A stretch of 64,000 bases of DNA from Lunularia cruciata (lineage: Eukaryota > Streptophyta > Marchantiopsida > Lunulariales > Lunulariaceae), in NCBI GenBank assembly GCA_948567375.1, contig OX419761.1:36246243-36310242 (forward strand). The letters are read 5' to 3'. The notes below the pieces were generated by a model, which was given only the letters and a program-made list of their open reading frames with translations, searched no databases and was not told the DNA's origin. The position numbers were made by a program, and so were the translations under genes. Below, piece by piece: positions 47,030 through 58,156 of the stretch (position 1 is its first letter; every line of letters starts with the position of its first letter).

Positions 47030-49082
47030 GGGGTGTAGTACCTGCTCTTCTACCACCACCTCTACCACCTCGTCCTCCATGAACTGGAGCTCCTCTACTA
47101 CCTACCGTAGCAGCCCTACCACTCCGTAACTCCAGGTGTAGGTCAAAACACCGGTCACTAGTGTGACCAAATTTGTGGCAATGCTCACACTGCCCCTGTG
47201 CTGGCTATGATGCACTAGAGGTATCAGGTCCACTGCCCTAAGTACACTCTCTCCTATGGTGAGGTCCACCACAAGTCCAACAAGCAACACCACCACTCAA
47301 TGGCTGCTGCTGACTCAAAAATGAGGGTAAGGGTCTAACTCTACTAGGCCCTCCACTCGCTCCATAGGATCTGGGCTGTCCACCCTGTCCTTGAAAATCA
47401 ACTAGGCATGGTGCACTCTGCTGCACTCTAGAAGAAGTCACAGCCGTGGATGAGATCTCCCTACCAAATCCAAATGTCACCACTCTCTCCTCCACCATGT
47501 TGAGCTCAATATGCTTAGCCAAACCAAAGACTACTGCCAAAGTAGGCAAAGTAGCCTGCAACAACGTAGCATCATGAACTCTACGTTGCAACTCCTTGGA
47601 CTGCCTGGGCCTCAGTAACTCCCTGAGTGAAACTGATCAGCTGCCTCATGCGAGTGTATGCCTCACGTAGGCTCTCTCCAGCCTTCCACTTGAACTCCTG
47701 CAAGCTCCTCAGCTTGTCAGTCCGCACTCCTTGGTAGTTCTGCCTCAAACATAGGAAGAACTCCACCATGGGGTTAAACCCCGGTACCACACCACCTCCT
47801 GTAGCGGTACCTCCACTTGTAGTAGCACTATCTCCAGCTAGTGCACCTTCACTAGCTCCACCAACACTACTCAAGCTAGAACTTGTAGGTACAACCGATC
47901 TACTCTTGGCCACCGAGCCTGAAGTGATGGAGAGATAATGTGGAGACCAATACTGTCTCTATAACTCGATCTCCTCCAAATGAGCTCTCCTGAACTCATG
48001 GTAGTCATCCATCGGCGGACCCTCCAAGTGCTAAAACAACCTCTTCCATGCCATGAAAGGTGTGAACAAAGTCGGGTTCCGCATCTGCTGCAGATCACAC
48101 CAACTATCAAACTCCTTGATGAAGTCATCCAACTCAATGGTACCCACTATACCAGAGTAACGCCTAGGGCTTTTGGAGGCCCCATAAATCTCGTCCATGT
48201 TCCACAACAACGGTGCGGACACACCAAGTGCACTCCCAACTGAATCAGCTCTTGTGTTGAACTCCAACTTAGAGTCAATCTCCTCCCTCATTGGAGACTT
48301 GAGATATAGGCTAATACCGAGCACCACTCCGAGTAAACCCACTCCGTATTGTGAGCCGGCCTGTCTCTCACTTAGGATGAACCTCTGATGGCTATTATGG
48401 TAGCACACCATGGACTAAGAAGGCAAGGAACCCAAACTCCATCATACTCCTCCAAGGCTAACACTCCAAGACTCAAGACATTGCTCACTAGAGAACTCAA
48501 TGAGAGAGATAGTTGCAAATGAAAGGATGATGAGTACCTCCTCACTCCTTGTTTATATACTTGTGAAATAGTTACGTACCAAAGTTACTAATTACCGTAG
48601 TAACTCAAGTTACTAGACTAAAAGTCAAGTAAAGTCAAAAAGTAGAAAGGAATATCCATTCATATGGGCATATTCCCCTAAGCATGTGGTCCTATCTTGA
48701 CCCAACCACTAAGTCAAGGATTCCTTCACATGGGCTATCCTTGGACTAAAGAAGAATCCAAAACAAAAAGGCTTGCGGGCCCAAGAGTTCTCAACTCTTT
48801 CCTCAAAGCCAAACACCTAGGAATAATACCAAGTCAACACACTAAAATCCAAAATAGTGGTGCTCATCTTTTCTACTTCCTCTAAAGTAAGGTCCCCTCT
48901 ATCTTAGCTATGACTAACTTTAGCTAACCATGACTAATATAGAACCATCCTTTATCTCTATATAAATAATATCTCTTAAGTACTTGTAATACCAAGCTAA
49001 ATATCACAATACCACACACATGCACAATTGGGTGTTATAGTACTGCAGGGCTAACTCCTCTGGAATCTCCAAAAAACTCCGT
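47030..49082 (-). pseudogene. gag of copy 2
   Basis: The start codon at 49082-49080 is ACG where copy 1 has ATG. After the solo LTR it reads YLKSPMREEIDSKLEF, ELDDFIKEFDSWCDLQQM, FMAWKRLF, then TAG at 48033-48031 (sense in copy 1). A second TAG after LEEIEL is shared with copy 1. Capsid region LRSLQEFKWKAGESLREAYT; knuckles CWTCGGPHHRREC and CEHCHKFGHTSDRC near 47270 and 47180; then an RGGRGGGR-rich basic tail. The PMREEIDSKLEF region lies before a polar linker. Nucleocapsid and capsid functions are inferred from the knuckles. Confidence 0.8.
48350..49039 (-). repeat. Solo LTR (family C, 690 bp) inside gag of copy 2
   Basis: Plus-strand TGTGAGCCGG to GGGTGTTATA, between near-identical GTAT (48346-48349) and GTAC (49040-49043). 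The open frame starting at 48411 begins inside this LTR, so its first 20 or so residues are not gag. Confidence 0.85.
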
Positions 49083-49470
49083 CGTGACAAAGTAACCACA
49101 ACAGCAAACCCGAACCACCAACTGCAACCGCAAGTCGCAACCGCAAGTACCCCACCAAGTGCCAACACCATCACGTGCCAACACCACCCACTAATGTAAC
49201 TCTAACCGAGATAACTACACTAGAGGAAAGAGCAACATGTAACCTGCCATCATAACACGCACTCTCAGGGTCTGCAAGTCATCACTTCCTGCCTCACCGG
49301 AGAGAAACAAAAGTAGTTTGACTGGTCATCACTCTAGCCTCACCATCGAGAGCACACCAGAGCACCAACGCTCAAAAGTCAGGGCACCTCACACAAACGT
49401 GGTGCACAAACAAGAAGCATGGAATCACAAGAAATCTAAACAAAAACCCTCCATCTCATAACACAACACG

Positions 49471-49488
49471 GGACTGACTCTGCCACCA
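49471..49488 (-). other. Candidate primer-binding site
   Basis: TGGTGGCAGAGTCAGTCC starts with the TGG typical of primer sites. It lies about 1.3 kb from the element start and 0.4 kb before gag, and is conserved in copy 1 at 21493-21510. I could not assign the tRNA. Confidence 0.4.
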
Positions 49489-50364
49489 TTTGGCATTTGA
49501 CATAAGAGAAGTTTGTATCTAAGTCCTAAGCTACCAGGATCACCAAGAATGGGATCAAATTGCCTCTCCTAGCCAAAGCTACACGTGTATAGATAACGGT
49601 GGCACAGTCACTAGGACAACAAGTGAGGGTGGACCAGTTGGATAGGGCACCAATCTAGGAACAAGAGATCTAGGGGTCAAACCCTATTGCACACAATCTA
49701 GCTAGAAAGGCAGATTTTGCCAACCAATGACCAAGATCTACTCTAAACTAGCTAGCCTCACGCCAGCAAGCTGGCTTGCTGGCCCTTCTGGCCCTTCTAG
49801 GCCTTCGTAGCCTCTCATAGCCCACAACCCTATGCCTCGAACAGCCAAATGAGGCCTTTCTTGTTGCCACTTCGAACCTCCTCCAAAATTGGCGAAACTT
49901 CCCCAAATCTGCGAAAGTCCTCCAAACTAGCGAAACTCCTCCAAATCTGGCCCAAAATCTGACATAAACCCTAAAGATGGCTGTCCGCCAAATCCCCCGC
50001 TAACTTTCCACTCGAGCCAAATTGACAAAACAGGTTTTTCCAAATCACAATTTCATGAGAAGAGCTTCCCAACTCCACCTTCAATTTGACTTTTTGAGCC
50101 CAACTCGCACCAAATTGGTCCTGCCTTCACCTCTTGAGCTCAAAATCACAACACTGCTTGAAAATTGCTCATTCTTTGCTCGAAATTTGGCCAGCACTTC
50201 CGCATACCGTCCGCCTAACTGCCAAATCTGCATCACTTGAACGAGCTTCTGCACACTAGGGAAACACAGAACTTGAATCGAGCTACCACGATCCACCGAG
50301 CTTGGAGATACCACCAACACTCACAGTTCCTGCACCCGATTTCCCCCTGACTTCACTTCTCTGA

Positions 50365-50808
50365 TGTAATCAAATTGCTTACCACTCTCAACTCAACTCA
50401 ACTCAGATCAAAACTTGATCTCTCACTCTATAAATTGCCAACAACTGGGCAATGATTACATTTAAGCCACACCCACTCAAGCATAGAGAATCCAGGTGAT
50501 GCTCGCTGGCCTCTGTCCACCATAGCCAGGAACTCGAAGGCTCAACATCAGAGAAGTGAGCTCTCTGGAGCTCACTTTGAAACTATTCCCCCTAGACTCA
50601 AGCTAGCACTGAAACCCTAACGGTCCCGCTGATGGCACACTTGACGGTGCAAATGGTGCAAAGTGATGGTGGGCCCCACCATGAAGTTAGTACCCCAAAT
50701 ACAAAATCTATCCGTCGGAAAGTAGTCTCTGAGTAGAATAACTCTATCTACTATCACTGGAACTCCAGTGTCCGAGCATCTAGATGCGGAACTACAAATG
50801 GTGTGACA
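50365..50808 (-). repeat. LTR sequence at the 5' end of copy 2
   Basis: In element orientation TGTCACACC to TTTGATTACA. Homologous to 40827-40379 but lacks the 106-bp block found on both sides of that copy. The 5' LTR may extend further, to about 49490, just before a primer-site-like TGGTGGCAGAGTCAGTCC. Confidence 0.75.
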
Positions 50809-51248
50809 TATCCTCTAGTAACCTCCCTCTCCCACTTGATACCCAAGTTTGTAAACTTGCTCCTAATTGGATAGGACCCTTTGATATCACCCAAATTGTC
50901 TCTCCTGTTGCTTATTGTCTTGCCTTGCCTTGTCACATGCGTATCCATCTTGGGTTTCATATTCCCAAGTTGAAACCCTTTGTTCCTAACCCCTCTTCCT
51001 TTTCCTCTCGGGTCCAACCTCCTCCTCTTCCTGTCCCTATCAATGATCATGAGGAGTACGAAGTTGATCATATCCTTGCACGTCGCTATATTCAACAAGG
51101 CCGTTGCCAACATACGGAGTACAAGGTCCTTTGGAAAGGGTATCCCCTTCATGATGCCACATGGGAACTTCTTTCTCACCTCCAGAATGCACAGATGGCC
51201 ATCAAGGAATTTGAAGCTTCACTGGCGACAAGGACGTCACCAACTAGC
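50809..51248 (+). pseudogene. Chromovirus integrase tail and chromodomain
   Basis: Resumes after the insertion with SSSNLPLPLDTQVCKLAPN, then GPFDITQIVSPVAY and a chromodomain (51050-51215) with EEYEVDHILARRYIQQG, EYKVLWKGYPLHDATW and AQMAIKEFEAS. The open frame continues into the LTR. The chromodomain is the histone-reading module of chromoviruses. Confidence 0.9.
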
Positions 51249-51260
51249 GGTGGGGGAATA
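51249..51260 (+). other. Polypurine tract
   Basis: GGTGGGGGAATA directly before the TGTAACAATATGG start of the 3' LTR; primes plus-strand synthesis in this family. Confidence 0.8.
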
Positions 51261-51684
51261 TGTAACAATATGGAGTTTAGTGACAAAGTTGGTCGGGCTT
51301 ACAAAGTAGAGAATAAGACAAAATAGCCTAGAATATTCTAGAAGCATCTAAGAAGCTTCTTGGGAAGCTTCCCAACTAGTTAACTTGCGCCCTAAGTAGG
51401 TAGCTTCTAGAAGGAAGCTTCTAGAAGCTTCTAACTAGCTTAGCTTGCACGCCAAGTAGGCAGCTTCTAGAAGGAAGCTTCTTGAGAAGCTTCCTAGTTA
51501 ACTTGGCTTGCATTCCAAGAAAGCGGCTCAAGGAAGCTTCTTGAAGAAGCTTCAAGGGTCTTGTATGCTACCTATAAATACCAAGGCCGAAGCTCATGCT
51601 AGGCATTCGTAGTTTTCACTCATTCAAGTGTCCTAATGTGAGTTTCCATTCTCCTATTTCTCTCCTCGGTTTTGGTCTTTTACA
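51261..51684 (+). repeat. 3' LTR of plus-strand chromovirus
   Basis: Same length as the 5' LTR and very similar. Heat-shock-element clusters at 51413-51433 and 51532-51556; TATA box at 51573. Confidence 0.93.
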
Positions 51685-52550
51685 AGGTCTCTTTAGGGAA
51701 TTTTATATTAGAATATATTAGATTGGAACTTCCATCTTGGACTTTGTATGGTCAAATTGACTTTATATATAGAAGGTGCTTAATTTCTTTTGATTTGACC
51801 AAGTTAGATTACCTTTGATAGTGAGGTAAGTCAAGCTAGGTAGATTTGACTTGACCTTGAGATACATTGTAAACTTTGGAGATACATTGTAAAATTTGGA
51901 AAAGATTATAGTTTCCTAGAGAATATGCTTAGAAGCTTCCAAAATGCCAAAAACCCATGTGATGACTATTGATGAAAGCCTTATTACTTAAAGTAATAAA
52001 GGAAAAGTAGTGACTTTATTGAGTTACCAAGGTACTTACCAAAAAGTTCTTGGGAGTATATATAGAGAGGCTAGGAGGTGAAGGGAATCAATTTCTTAGT
52101 GAGTTGAGAATGTGGAGTGAGTTAAGAAAATGAGGCTTTGTAAGTACTACAAATATTTTCTAAATACAAAGTGAGACTTTCTATTGAGAGTGTCATTACT
52201 AGGTTGTTGATCTTGGAGAACCTCTAGCCCTTGAAGACCTCTTTGTGAGTATGAGAGAAGGTTGTTATATATTGAGATTGGTGAAGTGTTCTATTGAAGG
52301 CCATTGGTAGAGCTTTGGCCTGAGAGGGAGAGAGAATGAGTGACTTGAGGAGAGAATCATTGATTTGAGGGGTGAATGAGAGTATTCTCTTTGAGTTGTT
52401 ATATCCCATGGTACCCAGTACCAGATTTTTCTTCCTTCTAAATATATGATGCACTTAATAGCTATTATTAGAATTATCTCTTGGGTGAGAGGCAAGTTTG
52501 ATACTATTTTTGTTTGTTGAACTACACTCATTATATGTCCATACTCCTTC

Positions 52551-53004
52551 TAAAGAGGTCTTGGCAATGGTACCAAAAATGCAAATGAAAATAACCTAGA
52601 CTTATCTCTCACCAAGAGATACCTCTTGTGACGATTTATATATGCACCGCATGCTAGAAAGGAAGAAAAAGTTAGAATTAATGATCATCAAGTTTTACAA
52701 TTCAAAGTAGATTCTCTCATTCTCTTCTCTAGTTACTTATACTTTAGTTTATGCCAAAGCTCATCCAAAATGACCTCTAAGTGAACACTTCACCAATATC
52801 AAAGTAGGAGATCTTCCTCTCACCCTTATGAGAGGGCTCTAGAGTCACTTTATAATAACATGTTATTGATATGGTGTTATGCTGTTCTTATTATATTATT
52901 ATCAAGTAGAACAATCTCACTTTCTACTTTGCAAATGTAGGTAGCAATAGAAAAGTGTCATTCTCCTCACTCACTCCATGCTCTAAGCTCACATGAGAAT
53001 GGAT
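52551..53004. other. Unassigned transposon-derived DNA
   Basis: AT-rich stretch between the family D LTR and the third methyltransferase-element fragment. No coding motif recognised. Confidence 0.4.
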
Positions 53005-53049
53005 CCCTTTCACCTCCTAATGCTCTTACACTTCTTAATGCTCCTACAC

Positions 53050-54135
53050 CGTAGTTACACCCATTACCTATCATGGGGTTGGATTACCATTGAAGTTTGG
53101 ACTTTTTTGGACCTTTACCATTAATAGTGAGACATCATTGGTATGTTTTGGTGATGGTAGAGCACTTCTCCAAGTGAATTGAGTTGGTGTCACTTTCTGA
53201 TAAATCCAGTGAAGGGACAACTTATTTGTTCTTGAATTGGGTTCTTAGTCATTTTGGTGCATCAATTGAGGTTTTGACTGATTGGGGTACAAATTTCTTG
53301 GGAGAATTTCAAGTCTTGTGTGACAAGGCTTTGATTGATCATCATACTACCTCCCAAGATCACCCTAAGGTAGATGCCTTAGTAGAGAGAGTGGTTCTGA
53401 TAGTGAAGAGAGGATTGCGGAAGTATGGTTTGCAGAGAGTCCACTTGGGAGATTGGGATCTTTAGTTACCATGGTTGGCCATGGGCTATTGGTTCAGCTG
53501 GAAAGTCTCCTTAGCATCCTTCTCTCCTTACTTTCTACTCTATGGATGAGATCTAAATTAACTACAACCATTTGTTGAGATGCTATTGTAGTGTTGGACT
53601 TGGATGATCTAGATGTATGGATGAGCATATGTTCTCAACAAGTAGAGATCTTTTGGAGAGTGATGCCAATGGTCTTTGAGAACTTAGCAATTGCTCAACA
53701 TAAGGATACCTTAAGCTATGCTACCATTCAAGGGGGAGGTTCAGACCCTCAATTTGTTGATTTCATCCAAGTGACTATGTATATCTACAACAAACAACAC
53801 AAACAATACTTGATGTTTCTATAGGCTGTACAATCTTGAGAGTGCATGAGGTTTTGCCATCTGGAGTCCTTGTGTTGGAAGGACATGATAGTGTTGTTTG
53901 GAAGGATCATGTGTGCAATTGTGCACCATGCCAACTCCCAAACATTGATGGTATTATGAACCCAAGCTTGGTACTTGTACGTGTAGGCTTGCGGTGTATG
54001 GTATGTGGCTCTTTTGATACAACTGTCACTATGTTAGTGTATGATAGCTGTTTGAGAGGATGACATAAGGCATGTATGACTCCTCCCCTCATGGTGATTC
54101 CTCAAGGACAATGGTTATGTCCTAGATGTACTTGA
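53050..54135 (+). pseudogene. Integrase and PHD finger, copy 3
   Basis: SLDFFGPLPLIVRHHWYVLV, VLTDWGTNFLGEFQVLCDKA and DHPKVDALVERVV give the D,D-35-E core. The PHD finger (53993-54132) reads CMVCGSF, then YDSC (first Cys of the second pair lost), HKAC and QWLCPRCT, ending in TGA at 54133-54135. The end of the finger is intact here, unlike copy 2. Several other stops. Confidence 0.82.
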
Positions 54136-54305
54136 CATATAGCTAGTTCATCCTTTATATGATATAGATTGCAGACATGTAACTAACGATGGAGCTGGAT
54201 AGCACCTGATCTCTTGATCTTTTGCCCACCATAAGGTATACCATGTATTTGGAGTAGATGGCTATCTGGAGTTAGAGGGACCTAATTGCCAACTAGGGGG
54301 AAAAT

Positions 54306-54817
54306 TGTGGCACTTTAGAGTCCATGTATGATTTATGTGTGAGTTGTGCTTCTATAGTGTGTGATGTTGACAAAAATTTATCCTGTGTAGTGATGTATAT
54401 ATGCATGATATCAATCACACCATTTGTAGCATCACACCTAGATTGCTTGGACTCTAGAGTAGTAGTGTTGGTAATCAAGAGTATTTCAGTAGTTATTCAT
54501 AGACTACTTGTTGACGGTCAGATTTCATGTTTGGAGTACTAATTACATGGTGGGGCCCATTGTCACTTAGCATTGTTTGCACCGTTGGATGTGCTGTCAG
54601 CGGGACCATTAGGGTTGGAGACCAAGGGGTATAATTTTGAAGTGCACCTCCAAAGAGCTCACTTCTTTGATGTTGAGCTTTGAGTTCTTGGCTATGGTGG
54701 ACAGAGGCCGATGAGTGTCACTTGGATTCTCTTAGCTAGAGTGGGTGTGGCTTGACTATAATTAGTGCATAGTTGTTGGTAAATTATTGAGTGACAGATC
54801 AAGTATTGATTTGAGCA
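54306..54817 (+). repeat. 3' LTR of copy 3
   Basis: AACTAGGGGGAAAAT (54291-54305) is a good polypurine tract, followed by TGTGGCACTTTAGAG, the 106-bp block and the common LTR part, ending TTGAGCA. This places the LTR start at TGTGGCAC. Confidence 0.8.
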
Positions 54818-56179
54818 AAACTATAGAGAAAGCTTTGGAAAAAGATAGTCCTATTTTTTGTGTGTGGATCAAGCCAATTGTGCAAGGTGAATTTGAGGAA
54901 GGCAAGCAATCTAAACAAGCAATGGTTGATCAAATAGTGCAATAGTTTTCAAATGTGTTTTTCGGTGATATTCCAAAGTGATTACCTTTTGATCAAGGTA
55001 TACCCTTCAAGATTGAGCGATTATCAAGTAGTACTCTTGTGACTAAACCAATCTGTAGGCTCTCACCAAAGGAGTTAGAAGAGTTTTAAATAACCTTGAC
55101 AAAGAGAAGTTGAAGTGTACCTTTTGGTAGAAAGAAGTTAACTTTCTGGGTCATAAGGTCTCATTGGAGAGGATCAAGATGCAAGAAGAGAAAATCAAAG
55201 CCATTACCAATTGGTCTACTCTTAAGGATACCACAAAAGTGTAGGCATTTAATGAATGGTAAGTTTTACTAACAATTCATCCATTACTATGCTCATGTTG
55301 CTGCACCATTGACTAAGCTCTTAAGGAAGACATCAAGCTCTCAATGGACCATCAAACACAAAGAAGTATTCAAGAAACTAAAGTATATGGTGTGCCATAT
55401 GATCCTCAACTACCTTGTATGGTTGATTTGATACTTCTAACTTTGTTGTTAGATCTATGTTGTTAAGAATTTTCATATGGATTACATCCCATTGCCTTTA
55501 TGTCTTGCTAATTAAACACTATAGAAGTGAATTAGTCTATTTGGGATAAAAAAAACTAGCTATCGTATATGCCACAAATGTAGACATTATCTCTTGGGGA
55601 CACAAATAGTCATGCAAACCAATCATAAACCTTTATTTTAGGCTTTAATTTTGGAGTGTATGAAGGGTTAATATCATCAATGGGAGGAACAACTACAATT
55701 TTTTGACCTCAAGCTTGAATACAAACCAAGCAAGTTATATATCATCCGTGATGCCTTATCACAATGACATGATTTGAAGACTCTTCCCAAATCTCTCACA
55801 ATAACAACAATTACAATAGTGTCAACTGACTCTAAAGTCCAAATTGATTTTAGAACCACTTTATTGCAAGATCCTTTCTTTCGGTTGTCACAAGGTTGTC
55901 ATGCAGTACAAAAAGGAATGCAACACTTCTCCTTTCAAGGAATACCTTCTATTTTGTGAGAATCTAATCTATGCTCAAACCAAGAGTGTTCTACAACTAG
56001 TGTAACTTGAGACCTAGACTTTTGCCTCCCATTCCTTACCCTAGAGTGTTGGGACTTTCAAGAGAATACGTTGCACATATTCTCTTCCCAAGATTCCTAA
56101 GAAAAGAAGACTATTGTTGTGTATGTTTCTTCTTTAGCCTCAATATGGCAGCATGCTAGCTATGGTTACATGGTTGGGG

Positions 56180-57150
56180 AGAGCTTGACACATGCCCATG
56201 AATTATCTAACACTAATCACATGGGTGTGGACAAGACCTTTGGTTCCCTACGACATCAATGGTGGTGGTTCAACATGGCACAAGAGGTTCAAGATTTTGT
56301 CCAATCTTATGAGAGCTACCAATGCAAAAAAACCAATAACCATAAGCCAAGTGGACTCTTTCAACCACTACCAATTCCATCTACCTATTGGGAACATGTA
56401 TGCCTAGACCTCATCACATTCTTGCCAAACATGGATCAAGGCTGTACAACTATCATAGTGTTTGTTGATAAGCTCAACAAGCATATTCATTTAGCTCCTA
56501 CCATGGATATAGTTTATGCTCAGACATTGGCCCAAATTTTCTTTGACACGGTCTTCAAGCACCATGAAATGCCAAGGGTTCTCATCTTTGATCAAGATCC
56601 TTACTTTACTTGTAAATTTTGCAAGCACTTTTTAAACTCCTTGGTACCAAGCTTGCATTATCAATAGCTTATCATCCTCAAATTGATGGAAAAAAACAAG
56701 CAAATTGTACTTTGGATGAGATACTACAAGCTTTCATTAACTTTCACCATATTAATTTGGATAGTTGTCTTGTAGCTGCCAAGTTTTCCTACAATAATTC
56801 CAAGCAAACAAGTATTGACTTTCCTCTCTTCTCCCTTAACTATGGGGAATGTTCACTTATTCTAGATTCACTTCTTGCTACTCTGCCATCTCAAGTGTTG
56901 CATACTTCCACCTTCTTGTCCATGTTATCTAAATTCCTCCACCAAGCTAAGTCTCATCTTCTTGTTCCTCCAAATTGGCAAAAGCAATATGTTGATAAAC
57001 ATTATCACTATCTTACCTTTCAACTAGATGATAGGGTCATGCTTTTGTTTAGTAACCTTACTTTTCAATTTACCCGAGTCCATAAACTTGCTCCCAATTG
57101 GATAGGTCTATTTGAGATTATTCAGATCATTTCTCCTATTGTCTACTGAT
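56180..57150 (+). pseudogene. Chromovirus integrase, degraded
   Basis: NHMGVDKTFGSLRHQWWW zinc-finger region, CLDLITFLPNMDQGCTTIIV, LIFDQDPYFTCKF. A frameshift near 56640 joins to AYHPQIDGKKQANCTLDEIL and ends in LAPNWIGLFEIIQIISPIV. Clearly the same family as 39401-40272 but older. Confidence 0.85.
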
Positions 57151-58156
57151 ATGCTCTCCCTAGTCATATGCGGATCCATCATGTCTTACATGTTTCAAAG
57201 TTAAAACCTTCTATTTCCAACCCATCTTTCTTTTCCAAGTGTGTCCAACCTCCTACTTCTCCCATCCTTATCAATGATAATGAGGAATGTAAATTTGATT
57301 ATATAATTGCAAATTATGATATCCAATATGGCTAGTAACAAGAATATGCTTGGAAACATAGAGAAAAAATAAAGCAAACTCAAATAAAACTATTTCTCTC
57401 TTTGGCCTTTTACACCAGTGTTATCTCATGTTCCTCATACTTCCACCTTCTTGTCCATGTTATCTGCATCCTTATATCAAGCCAAGTCTCATATTCTTGT
57501 TATCCAAAATTGGCAAAATTAATATGCTAATAGATATCTTCTTGATCTCACCTTTCAAGTAGATGATAGTGTCATGCTTTCCTTTACTAATTTCCCTCTT
57601 GATACCCAAATTCATAAACTTACTCCAAATTTGATAGATCCATCTTATATTACTCAGATTATTTCTCTTATTGCCCACAAACTTTCTCTTCCTAATCATA
57701 CAAGGATCTATATTGTCTTCCATGTTTTAAAGTAAAACCTTTTGTTTCTAGATCATCTTCCTTTCTACTCATGTACAACCCTTCTTCCACCAATCCTTAT
57801 CAATGATCATGAGGAATATGAAGTAGATTGAATTCTTGCACGGAGAAATATCCATTGTGGCCACCAATAATAAATTGAATATAAGGTCATCTAGAAATGA
57901 TAGCCCCTTCACTATGCTACATGAGAACCTCTTTTTCATCTCCAAAATGCTCAAATAGCAATACAAGAGTTTAAAACCTCCATGTCAACAAGGATGTCAC
58001 CAACTATTTGGGGGAGGGAGGGATATGTAATAACATGTAGTTAGCAAAGGAGTTAGGGAACCTCTTTCTCATCTCCAAAATGCTGAAATGGCCATACAAG
58101 AGTTTGGCAACAAGGATGGCAACAAGGATGTCACCAACTAGTGGCGGGGAATATGT

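Larger units (their letters stand above)
40273..50808 (-). mobile_element. Ty3/gypsy retrotransposon encoding a DNA methyltransferase and a PHD finger, copy 2
   Basis: 10,536 bp, inserted between codons of the chromovirus integrase tail. It is flanked by TATC at 40269-40272 and 50809-50812 and has TG...CA ends (TGTCGTGTG to GTGTGACA on the plus strand). Minus-strand order: LTR sequence, 1.3-kb leader, gag with two CCHC knuckles, retropepsin, C5-cytosine methyltransferase, reverse transcriptase (YIDD), RNase H, D,D-35-E integrase, PHD finger, polypurine tract, LTR. A solo LTR (48350-49039) interrupts gag. The gag start has become ACG, and there are several TAG stops and at least one frameshift, so it is not autonomous. 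The integrase-RT type and the protease (DxGAQPLMLGK, SYDVLVG) belong to a lineage distinct from the host chromovirus. Confidence 0.92.
35559..51684 (+). mobile_element. Chromovirus (Ty3/gypsy), near full length, carrying a nested 10.5-kb element
   Basis: LTRs of 424 bp each at 35559-35982 and 51261-51684. Initiator-tRNA primer site at 35984, polypurine tract at 51249. The inserted element 40273-50808 plus one TATC copy separates integrase from chromodomain. Without it the chromovirus is about 5.6 kb. Flanks GGATC (35554-35558) and AGGTC (51685-51689) look like a 5-bp target duplication with two transitions. Inactive because of several stops. Confidence 0.93.
30367..52550 (+). repeat. Family D LTR, split by two chromovirus insertions
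   Basis: Pieces 30367-30519, 35464-35558 and 51685 to about 52550 read as one LTR starting TGTAACACCTTAATATGCAC. A diverged reverse copy at about 59200-59540 covers the same order, including GTATGGTC...TTTATATATAG and GACCAAGTTA...ACCTTTGAT. That shows the two chromoviruses inserted into a single LTR. The right end is not defined. Confidence 0.6.
53005..54817 (+). mobile_element. Methyltransferase-element family, copy 3: integrase, PHD finger and 3' LTR only
   Basis: Begins within integrase (TPLHPLPIMGLDYH-like) and ends with LTR sequence 54306-54817. Inserted in, or fused to, a degraded chromovirus at 54818. The 5' part, including any methyltransferase, is missing. Confidence 0.85.

Noticed and set aside
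48031..48411. Open frame starting ATG 48411 as the gag start of copy 2
   Set aside because: Its first residues lie in the solo LTR 48350-49039. Comparison with copy 1 places the gag start at 49082, now ACG.
50355..50366. ATCAGAG after TTGATTACA as an initiator-tRNA primer site of the methyltransferase element
   Set aside because: No TGG is present, copy 1 has ATTAGAG, and a better conserved TGG-starting candidate lies at 49471-49488.
35520..51730. Apparent 36-bp target duplication around the plus-strand chromovirus (GAATTTTATATTAGA on both sides)
   Set aside because: The reverse copy of the family D LTR shows this area is an imperfect internal repeat of that LTR. The true duplication is the 5-bp GGATC/AGGTC at the LTR ends.
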